This document shows, piece by piece, positions 35,470-46,100 of a DNA stretch of 64,000 nucleotides (positions within the stretch are counted from its first letter, which is position 1; the number at the start of each line of letters is the position of its first letter). The notes under the pieces were generated by a model that was given only the letters and a program-made list of their open reading frames with translations, was not told the DNA's origin and searched no databases. A program made the position numbers and the translations under genes. Origin of the DNA: Cylicocyclus nassatus (lineage: Eukaryota; Nematoda; Chromadorea; Rhabditida; Strongylidae). Location: assembly GCA_958299035.1 (NCBI GenBank), contig CATQJL010000223.1, forward strand, positions 10,343,753 to 10,407,752. The letters are read 5' to 3'.

Positions 35470-36290
35470 TATGCGCGATACCAAACAATACTTGGCCAGG
35501 ACCCAGGTCCATTCGGCTTCAGGGAGGCCTCGTCTCCTATATCACAATCTTGAACCCAATACTCATACCGGCCATCACACAACATTCAGCGTCTGGATAG
35601 GAATACAAGAACATGCTATATGGGAGCGACCTCCAGCTCGTATTTCCATCATCCGTTGATCCAAGACTCTACATGTGGACTGTCAAACGACCCCTGGATC
35701 GGTTCGGGATCCCGAACACCTCAGCTATAAGAAGGCGACATCAGACTAAATTTTCCATCATTCGCTGAAAACCAAGACTTAGCTTGCGGACCGTCTCAAC
35801 AGTCATGCTCCTTATCGGGGCCCAGGAACACCTCGGCTATAGGAAGCCGGTACAAACTTCCCATCATTCGACAACATCCAACACTCTACTTGCGAGACCG
35901 TCACTCAATGGTACCTCTGGATCGGGATCCAGGAATCCCTCGGCTACAGGCAGCCGGCATCAAACCCACCTTTCCATCATTCCAAATCCATGACTCTACA
36001 TGCTAGATCGTTTCTCACCAGTCAACCTCTGGAACGGGATCCAGGAACACCTCGGCTATAGGCAGCCGGCATCAAACACACCATTGTTTCTCATTCACTA
36101 CAATCCAAAACTCTACATGCGCACCTCAGCTTCAGGTCATCATCTCACTCCTTTTTTTCCCAAACATCCATAACCATTGACTTACTATTCCAAACCGATA
36201 TCCAGAATCTTTGGCTTAGATCTTCCGCTGTAAGCCACATGACTCTACCCTATATTGGGACCTCGACGTCCAGCAAAACTATCACTCAAT
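35470..36290. repeat. Degenerate minisatellite, unit about 110 bp
   Basis: The phrase ACTCTACATG, or a close variant, recurs at about 35666, 35774, 35883, 35993 and 36111. Each unit also contains GGATCGGGATCCAGGAA-like and ACACCTCGGCTATAGG-like phrases and TTTCCATCATTC. At least five units are clear and one or two more diverged ones lie upstream. No open reading frame runs through the units. Confidence 0.75.
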
Positions 36291-37139
36291 CAAACCCAAA
36301 TAGCATACCTATGCACAGCCCCTGTATCAGCTGAAGTGCCGAGTTTTGCTAGCTCTTTCTATCAACAAGGATACGACTTCTGTAGTGACATTTGAGACGC
36401 CGGCAAAGCAATTCCACTTAAGGAAGCTATGATCAAAGTGACAATCAAAGGGAGCAGCCATAGAATGCTGCACGAAGCATACGAATCCACAGATATGCAT
36501 GAAAATCACCGCTCCAATGCAGTAGAGCAGTAATATCCACAAGAGATTGAATTTGTTACATAAGAGAGTGAAAAGAGATGCCCCTAAACATAAAGGAATC
36601 TCCGAAAGCAGATAAGTGGGCCTTTCCCCCGTTCTAGCAATGGTAGAGCATTATGGGCACTTGAGCGCTTGCGGGCAAATTGAGCTCAATGAGAGATGCG
36701 GAAATGGAAGTTTGACAACAATGAATCTTAACTTAATGAAGAACTGACCCAACGGCCAATCGAGGGACCGTAGATTCGCCCGCAGGAACGATTACTTTTG
36801 GATTGGAGCAGGAATTGTGTTTAGAGCGCTCAATCGTCTCTCGTTCTGCTACGTGCAGTTATGAATTTGATGGAACTCCTTTTTCCAGTACCAGTTTAGT
36901 CTATGTTAGCTCTTTACACTGTGTTCTTGTGTGACCAAGAGGTTTAGGTTCATCTTGTAGGTCTGAAGTTCTAGAGTTTCTCAAGTGAGGTGTAGTGCAT
37001 CAGAGTTATTGTAATCTCTATTGTCAAGTTTACTAGAGGAGGAAAGAACTGGCTAGAGGTCACTGTCAAAAGTAGTCTACAGCAAACTCAGCCCCGGTCA
37101 ACATTTTGACCCAGTTGCATCTTGATGGTTCCGTCTCAA
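36291..37139. other. Spacer with one arm of a distant inverted repeat
   Basis: At 36754-36815 GATTCGCCCGCAGGAACGAT and its neighbours recur inverted at 39514-39572. A minus-strand hydrophobic frame at 36542-36327 opens with TTG rather than ATG and is not called. Confidence 0.45.
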
Positions 37140-37340
37140 GGGCCGGGCATACTTCACGCGATTTCAGTCGCGAGGCGATTTGGCAATCCGCCAGAAGTCT
37201 TCAGATCCAATACTGGCAAACTGGATTAATTAGAATGCCCTATTTTCTGTACATTAAAAGTGTGCTTACAGTGAGTTATGGACAGTTGGAATATTGCCAA
37301 ATCGCGCCGCAACTGAAATCGCGTGAAGTATGCCCTGCCC
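37140..37340. repeat. MITE GGGCCGGGCATACTTCACGC, short complete copy
   Basis: The left end GGGCCGGGCATACTTCACGC and the right end GCGTGAAGTATGCCCTGCCC are inverted copies. Both inner flanks contain GCGATTTGGCAAT or its partner. Relatives are at 8989-9716, 38002-38133 (truncated) and 47479-47717. Confidence 0.8.
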
Positions 37341-38001
37341 TTCATTCGGTTTTCATATAACAAGACGGTGACGAGGTTGCATACACTGTGGTGTCTCGCT
37401 AAATCTTGTTTGTAGAACCTCTTTAATATAACAGGTGAAAGTTAGACTTAGTTCTTTTGCGCACTGTATCTTATTTTCGCCGTAGCCCGATGTTATGGTA
37501 GGAATTAGCTTATGTTGCTAGCGGTAAGGTGAAGCAGCTAACCTTTTACTTTCGTTATTTGCAATGGTTATGGTTAACAATAATATATAGCGATAGTGGT
37601 ATTTTGCTGCTGGTTTCTCCTCCTTCCACGCTATCGCTAACTGCTTCCGGTATCCAAAGAGCGCTAAAAATCGAGTTTCAGCAAAGTCTGATTGCCACTT
37701 TTCCGGTTCGATGTGCTAGATTGGCTCTTTATTTATAAAGCTTTTGCTAGCTTTGTTTATACTAAGTGCATTGAACTGTTGTACATTTACTTCTATGTTC
37801 TTCACACCCTACTAGCTGTGGTGCTGCACTTTGCGGAAGTATGCAAATTCCGCTTGTGTGATTTTCGTTTGTGGTTATGTGTTCCAATTATCCTAAGATA
37901 CGACGGTCAAGCTTGAGATGCACGCAGTTCCATAGGCAAGCAAAGCTTTGAGCAAGCAAACATTTGCTTGCCAAACTGTATGCAACTTCAGGCTATCGCT
38001 T
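37341..38001. other. Spacer
   Basis: No supported gene. Open frames here are hydrophobic, T-rich and without splice context. Confidence 0.35.
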
Positions 38002-38133
38002 TTAGGCCCCAGACAGAGTTGACGCGATTTGGTCGTCGCGATTGAATCGCGACAAGACAACTGTTACGAGTTCATTGCATCCCGACCAGCTTGCATTTCG
38101 GCTGTGATACTTTTCCAAACCGAAATTTTTGAA
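38002..38133. repeat. Truncated MITE (left half)
   Basis: It begins TTAGGCCCCAGACAGAGTTG and continues GCGATTTGGTCGTCGCGATT, as does the complete copy at 47479-47717. It stops where the Helitron-like element begins, and the missing half is not found on the far side. Confidence 0.6.
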
Positions 38134-39206
38134 TCTTATATATAAAGCTGAATGTCTGTTTGTCTGTATGTCTGTCTGTATGTCTGTCTGTCTGTATGTC
38201 TGTGTGTACGTATGTTCCGAATAGAAAATTCCATTTCTGAACCGATCCGGACCAAACTTGGCACACATACACTACGGGCCCCGGCGGGTGTCATAGGCTA
38301 CTTTTCGTCATCGATCGATATCGATTTTATCGATTTTTATCGATTTTTTGCAACGTTTGAGCTACGGGGCTGGGAGTTGGCACAGGGGGGTAATCGAGCA
38401 TGGGGATTCCGAATACAATATTGGTTTTCAGGATTATCGATTACTTTTATCGATTTTATCGATTTTTTTGCAAAGTTTGAGCTACGGGGCTGGGAGTTCG
38501 CACAGGGGGGTAATCGAGCATGGGGATTCCGAATACAATATTGGTTTTCAGGATTATCGATTACTTTTATCGATTTTATCGATTTTTTTGCAAAGTTTGA
38601 GCTACGGGGCTGGGAGTTCGCACAGGGGGGTAATCGAGCATGGGGATTCCGAATACAATATTGGTTTTCAGGATTATCGATTACTTTTATCGATTTTATC
38701 GATTTTTTTGCAAAGTTTGAGCTAGGGGGCTGGGAGTTGGCACAGGGGGGTAATCGAGCATGCTGATCATCCCCAAGGGGGGTGATCAGCATGCTCGAAC
38801 ACCCCTGTGCCAAATTCCAGCCCCTAGCTCAAATTTTCAAAAAATCGATAAAATCGATAAAAGTAATGGACGATCTTGAAAACTAATATTGTATTCGTAA
38901 TCTGCATGCTCGATTACCCTCTGTGCAAACTCCCAGCCCCGCAGGTCAAACTTTGCAAAAAAATCGATAAAATCGATAAAAGTAATGGACGATCCTGAAA
39001 ACTAATATTGTATTCGGAATCCCCATGCTCACTTCCCCCCTGTGCCAACTCCTAGCCCTGTAGGTGAACTCTGCCAAAAAATCGATAAAAATCGGTAAAA
39101 TCGACATCGATCGATAACGAAAAGTGGACTGTGACACCCGCCGGGGCCCGAAGTGTATGTGTGCCAAGTTTGGTCCGGATACGGCGGAGCCGGGTAAGCC
39201 AGCTAG
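38134..39206 (+). mobile_element. Helitron-like non-autonomous element 3
   Basis: It starts TCTTATATATAAAGCTGAAT after an A and ends AAGCCAGCTAG before a T. The left part has three near-identical 120-bp units (about 38389-38748) in tandem. Past a centre at 38755-38790 (GCATGCTGATCATCCCC and its complement) the units are inverted and more diverged. Because 120 is a multiple of three, long open frames persist through the units by geometry, not by coding. Confidence 0.72.
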
Positions 39207-39969
39207 TGTAACATGAAAATGAATGGAAATCGCGGCGATCATTGAGAAGTATCTGCGTCTTTGCCAATAAATATTTGCTTATATCATTGTTCCTCATTCC
39301 TTCCCAAGCATGTGTGCGTCTTGAAGCTACAGGCCCGGCTTGGCGGTCTTGATCGGGTACGGGTCAGGACTCATGATTTTTCGCGAAGACACGCCGCAAC
39401 ACGACGTCAAGCAGTACAAGCCTTAGCTCCTAGAGTTGCAAGACGCAACATTGGGTTATTTGGCAAGCGCATCCTCAAAATCAGCGTTGGAAGGATAAGG
39501 TGCTCTACGGAAGATTCCTGCTCCAATCCAAAAGTAATCGTTCCTGCGGGCGAATCTACGGTCCCTCCGGCCAATCCACATGGCATGAGTATGCGATGAT
39601 TTAGTTCAAACGTGCAATACGACAACGACAAAGAAACCTATCAGCACTCTCTTCTGACAATCTTGCAGCCTTCAACTTAATCGTTCTTGAAGGCTCATAA
39701 GGATGAGGAAGAACGCTTCGACGCCAAATCACAAACTAACCCGTATACGAGAATATCAAATTTATCTACGAGCCCCAGTGTCCTTAAAAGAGAATACAGT
39801 ATCGACTGGGATTTGTACGATGCAGGCAGGACTAGCACACTGTACTGAAATATCGACAACTCACTGTGTTCCGTTTCTACTGGCTGATTCGTTAATAAGC
39901 AGATCCTTTTTCATCCAAAACATGACAAATATTTTCACATCTTGACAGGAGAGCGCAAAACGGTGATCC
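39207..39969. other. Spacer
   Basis: It contains the right arm (39514-39572) of the inverted pair with 36754-36815. No gene is supported. Confidence 0.4.
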
Positions 39970-40083
39970 TCCTTAGCTGACGAAAGACCGGAATGGTCAA
40001 AACAGTGCCAAGCACGCGCCTCACGGAAACCCCGCCCCGCGTGCTTGGCACAACAGCCGTGTTGCGAAATTGCAAAACTCCAT
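39970..40083. repeat. 114-bp dispersed repeat, copy 2
   Basis: Same as 33688-33801. Its position 48 bases upstream of the helicase copy 2 start codon means it may form part of that promoter or 5' leader. Confidence 0.85.
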
Positions 40084-40130
40084 ACTTGCACTGTCCTTAC
40101 TGACTTTTGGCTCATATCATTTCGTTCTCC

Positions 40131-43100
40131 ATGACGTCAGCCGGGCTTACAGCAATGCTCAAAGAAGACCGAGGTATATAACTTCCAAAGTAGTAAGCAA
40201 CATATACATTGTCGAATAGTTTGTGAATTCAGTGTTCTTCGCGAAGGATTGCGAAAATTGTGACGCGTTCTCATGCGACTGTACTTTCGATGGATTCTTA
40301 AAGACGCTTCTCAGACGTATCAGTGAAAGCGATGAGCATGTTCAAATTCTGGTTTTAGTGGCCACCCGCAAGCTCGCATTACAGGTACTTGACTTGAAGA
40401 TTTACCTCTTGAAGAGATGTACTTGCAAGCTTGAGATGAAGAGCTTGGATCTGAAGATTTATGGTGACTTAACAGTTAGAGTAAAGTCTATGGTGTTCGG
40501 CTGACCAGCCTTATGGTATAGCCAGTGTTAGAGTTTGGTGGCTCCTTTTGTGTCTTTAAAGAAGCCTCTAGCTTTATCATAGAATATGCCCTCGTCTAGG
40601 GGTAGAATGCTGCTCGTAATAGGCGGAAGTATGTTGAGATGCATATGATAGACAAGCATCACTTGCGCAAGTTGGTGACTCAAGGTCACAGTGGTGTCTA
40701 ACAATAAGCAAAGGGAATTGATAAGATTGCAAGAGGTGCCGGCTATATCGGCACAGCTTTTACTCAGTGCAAGATGACTAGAGTAAGGTGTGATATCTCC
40801 TGCATTTTCAGATTACCGAATCGATGAAGAAGTTTGCCAAACCTATGTCTGTCAAGGTGCATGCTTGCATTGGAGAAACTTCTGTCAGTGAGGAGAAGTT
40901 GGCTTTATCAAGTGCTCCTCACATTATCATTGGTACTCCAGGCCGCGTGAAGCATATGATTTCTTCAGAGTTTCTGGGTGAGCATTTTATCTGCATTTTT
41001 TGCTACTTTCCCAAATGCCTATGCTCTTTTTCACCTTCCAAAAAGGCAAGATATGACATTTTTTCACCATCGCAGACTCTCACTGTTGCAAGTACTCTGG
41101 TAATAATGACCACATATTCAACTTCTGATCAAGCTATAAAACTAGCATCCTGGATTCATGTCGTCCTTTAGTACTCAGTGCTCTCGATCTATTTGTTATG
41201 TACGATTTCCGCCCATTATTGAGCAAGGATATGAGGGAAGCTGTGTCCTCAATAGTAACTTCACTGCCTGAAGACATCCAGGTATTAACGTTAGCCCTAT
41301 CGTTTAAGCTTTGAAACTGTTGGTTTCTCTTTTTTCAAGAAAGGCAAATGCGTCTGCACGAGTAGTAGGCCTCATAGACAGCGATTAATGGAGCAGTTCT
41401 GTAAAGAAATGTCTTTGTGCAACTTTTATGGTGTGTCCGACAATAATATACTACAGCGAGATGTATCCACACCCGTGTCGGGTATTGACGATGGCGGGAA
41501 AGCCATGAATAATGGTAGAGAAGCCGTGAATTGCGAAGGTAAAGTGATTTTTCAGTTAGTGTAGTGAGTGTTCTGGATCATGCCATTTGACTTATGCATC
41601 GGTTGAATGATCAAAAGTCTTTGCTAGGTTGTGACAGTCTGCGGGCTGTGACGTGCATCCGCCAGCTTGTCATGACAGCGTTACCGCCAACTGGCAGCAT
41701 CATTGTGGCGTCCCTTGTTTGCAGCCGTTTCTCCACTTCTCTGTTGCTTTCGTCACTCACTAGGGATAGCCTGTTCATGTGAAAAGGGAGACATGAGTCG
41801 AGCAACATGTCCAACAAGCAGCAGAAAGTCAACTTTATAGAGTAATCTTTATGAGAACATTTGAAAAAAGGCTACGAAGAACGTTCGACTTTTACCATCA
41901 TTTGGTGATTTGGCGCTCGCAAAGAAATCTGCTGGCGACTTGCGTAGTGGGATTGGATGACTGCTTTCGCTGCTTCAATCATTCTGAGGGATCCGTCATA
42001 CTTCGACGAGAAAAACCCAAAATCGCTTAAAAAAGCCCAAAAAAGCCAGAAGAAGCCAAAAAAATGCCCAAAATCACCAGAAATAGCCGGAACGCAGAAA
42101 CGAACTTTTGGTAGAATTCTGACAATATTTTGATGCGCAGATGACAGAAAATGAAGCAAAAAGACTCGGTTGCGAAATCAACACACATGCGGGGGACGCC
42201 CATTACTTGGGGTGTCAATTAATTTGCCGCACCGCGGCGTTACAGTAAGCCGTGGGAGAGGCAGCAGGACCAAAGGAAATGTTTGAAAACGAAATGTTCA
42301 CGGGGACACGTTCTTCTAGTGAACAGAAAGCACACATTTCGAGATCAGGAACGTATAATTTCCATATTTCCCTCCACTATCTTTATTTCACAATTTTTAT
42401 GGCCAAACTTCCTCTAAACAGTAAAAATTGATATGGAAATGTAAAAACCTTCACAAATGACGGAATAGTATGCCCTGTGAGTGGGCCAACCGAGTTTTTT
42501 GCGGATCTGATTACTGCCAGCCTGTCGCGCGCGGCGTCTGCATAATTGACAGTCACAAGTAATGGGATACACCCCACACATGCCTTAGACCAAACGTGCG
42601 CGCGAAAGGGGGCATTCCGGCTCTTTCTGGCGCTTTTGGGCTTTTTTGGCGCTTTTGTGCTTTTTCGGGCTTTTTGGGCTTTTTTCGGCGAAGTATGACG
42701 GTTCCCTGAGGAAGAGTGTCGGTTCTGAGTAGTGGTGGTGGCGCTTGTGTGTTTTTAAACATTGAGTTGTCAAGCTTTACTGAACAGAGCGTGCACCTAG
42801 TCATGGTAGTGTCCAGATGCTAACAAAATGAGCTAACAGAGATTGGGCAAGAAATATGTTCAAATCACTTTCGGTCATTTTATGACTCATGTATTTTATA
42901 TTGTGAGGGATGGCGGCTGTTCGTTCGCGCGATTTGTGTTGAGAATAATAAACTTCATCTCAATAAAATTCCTTGCACTGATCGAATCGTTGGTTCACAA
43001 CCTGACCGTACTTTTTTTTTCAGAACCTTTGGAAGACGAATCAAATCAGACGAATTCTTTTGCTCATATTCGTCAGATCATGGCCGCTGTACAGAGCGTG

Positions 43101-46100
43101 GATGTGGAGAGAAAAACTATACAAGTGCTTGTGATTGCTCCCAAAGTAGAGGAAGTCAAACAGGTCGGTCGTTTTCTTTTACATTTGTGCGTAAACGGAG
43201 GAAATGTAGCTATTTAGATAAGGAGTTCTTGATATACTTATTTTTCTTGTTTCCTCCAAATGAAGAGCTGTTCTCTATCTTGTTCCATCTTTTTATCGTT
43301 ACCTAACGGGCTAAGGATTGTTTGCGTGTTTTAAGTGTAAAAGCTCCAGCCAATAGAAGGCGGCCGCCCATGCGTGCGAGGCGCATGCGGGCGTACTCAG
43401 ACAGTCGAAGGGAAACCTTCGGCGGGCAGATAGCACGAGTCTGCCACTTCGCGCTCTGGAGCGTTCCGGAGCCCTGCCATTTCATCCATTTTGGTGCTCC
43501 GGGGCTCTCCCAAAAGTGGCGCACCTCCGTAGCAGAGATTTGCGCGTCCCGAAAAGGGGTCCCATTCGTTCACCGTGACGTCACGGTGACGTCACAAGCA
43601 GGCGAAGGGGACCCCTCTCCGGGACGCGCAAATCTCTGCTCCGGAGGTACGCCACTTTTGGGAGAACCCCGGAGCACCAAAATGGGTGAAATGGTGGCAG
43701 ACTTGCGCCATTTGCCCGCCGAAGGTATCCCTTCAGGATCGGCCATACTATTCCTGCTATTCCTACGATTCCTGCGATTCCTGTGATTCCCGCACAGTTT
43801 AGACGCCGCTTGAATGAGCGCGTGTTGCGTAAAACAACACGCAACACGCGCTCATTTAAGCGGCGTATAAACTGTGCGGGAATCACAGGAATCGCAGGAA
43901 TAGTATGGCCGATCCCTTCGACTGTCTGAGTACGCCCGCATGCGCCTCGCGCGCATGGGCGGCCGCCTTTGTATTGGATGGAGTTTTTACGCTCAAAACA
44001 CGCAAACAATCCTTAACCAGTTAGGTGGCGATAAAAAGATGGAACAAAATAGAGAACAGCTCTCGTTTGGAGGAAACAAGAAAAATAAGTATATCAAAAA
44101 CTCCTTATCATTTTGGTTCAACATGCGAAAGCATATAAAAACTTCGCGTCAAGCGGATCCACGAGTTCGTCTGCGAAACTGCGTCCCTATTTCGGCTTCT
44201 TTGCAAAGTCGTGATTTTGACAAGTCCAAGCCAGCCATGGTTACAGCCCAAAAAGTGATCAAAACTTTTTTTTGCGGAAATGGAGTCAAAAAGGTTATTT
44301 GTGTAGATCATCGACTAGTAAAGTTTAGTAAAGAATTGAGATTTTTACTCAGATCTGTAACTCACCGTGATTATTGTTTTTTGGTAACTATCAGTCCATA
44401 CAAGTCTAGTAACTAAACTAGAAATGTATTTGATTCTCCACGAAAAACTTTTTTTGTCCAAAGTCACCGAGCTGTCATGGCAGAGCATGCGGAATGAATG
44501 GGTTTTCGTATTTTTACTGGCCGCGCCAGGCGTCACTAGATAGTTGAATCTCATTGTTTTTTTGGTATTGGAAAAGTAGGATTTTCTATAGGAAGCGACG
44601 CACCTACACGGCGTTAGGACTTTGTGTTCGAAATTGTTTTTATGGTAACTATCAATCCATTATAAGTCTAGTAACTAACCTAGAAATGTATTTGATTCTC
44701 CACGAAAAACTTTTTTTGTCCAAAGTCACCTTGCTTTCATGGCAGAGCATGCGGAACGAATGGGTTTTCGCATTTTTACTGGCCGCGCCAGGGACTAGAT
44801 ATCGTCCCCTCCACAGATCGTGCTACCCTTGTGGCGTCGCGGACGTGCCACGTGTGACTAACACATTGGCAACGTTGGCAGCAACAGTTGGCAACAGGCA
44901 GCAACATGTTGGCGTGGCCAAAATGTTCTGCCAACATGTTGGGGCATGTTGAAAACATGTTGTTGCCACGTTGCCAACATGTTAGCCACACGTGGCAGGT
45001 CTGAGACGCAGACCAAGGGTAGCACGATCTGTGGAAGGAACGATATGTGTTCGAAATCATATGGAGAGCACGAATTTATTCCGTGGTTTTTATACATATC
45101 GTTAGTTCGCTTTCGCTAGAGTGGGCGGACCACTGCAGACATGACATGACATGTAATCGATCGATAAACCTCCATCCTAGAGCATTGTTTTTTGTACTCT
45201 CTCGCCATCCAAAGCCGCTGCGCGTGTACAGGGCTTTTCAACCTGAGAGTCGCAAGTTTCGCTTGCGCGGCTCCTCCAACGCGGCCGCCTGGCTCAGACC
45301 GCGCGCGGCGTTTGCTGCGTATCGCCCGGATTTCGCCAAGCTTCAGTCGACGCGCAGCCAGCGCCACGAACGCTGCGCGGACCTAAGCGTGGCGTCCTAG
45401 CGGGGCGGGTGGGACACTCAGGTTGTAAAGCCCTGTACGTAGACAGTGCTCCGCCCACTCTAGCGAAAGCGAGCAAACGATAGATGTTGTCAGCATTTCA
45501 AGCAAACTTTGGCGTGAGCGGGAATAACACGTATAGATAGTGAAGCCAGTGCGGCCCTCTGCGAAGCAGAGGTGATGCACTGTACTTTATAAGGGAGATT
45601 ATACGACAGTACTTCATTCTTGTTTCGATTCGCTTAGATGGAGGAATCCCACCGATCCTTCATAATGTCATAATAGCTGAATTTCGAAATCCAGCTTTAG
45701 ATAGTTTTTCTCGCTTTCTCTTGCACTAGATTTTGACTAGGTATAGATGCTTGAAATTAAACACATTGTTCCAGATTTCTGAAGAGCTGCGAGATTCTCT
45801 CTCAAGCTCAAAAATTTTGATATACTGTTGCTGTGGACAGACCAGTCGGAGAGGTGATAGATTTGTCTTGAGTAATGGCGTTCATGTCCTTATAGCGCCA
45901 CCTAAGCGAGCACGTTATTTACTGAGACGCGAATGCATCTGTGAGTTTTGTTATAAATCAATGCATCTGTAGCAAAATGTTGTTTGATGTGCTTTCTTAC
46001 CTGAAAACGGTTTTGTGCACAGCTTGATCAATTTCATGTTTTGCATATCGGTCGCTATAGTTAGATTTCTTTCACAAAAACAATAAGCCTGCAATGCTTT

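Noticed and set aside
36327..36542. 71-residue minus-strand frame with a strongly hydrophobic start
   Set aside because: The frame opens with TTG, not ATG, and no upstream exon with a fitting donor was found.
38152..38766. 204-codon plus-strand and 158-codon minus-strand frames with repeated 40-residue blocks
   Set aside because: They follow from 120-bp tandem units in a Helitron-like element. The period is divisible by three, so any open unit stays open. Both strands being open argues against coding.
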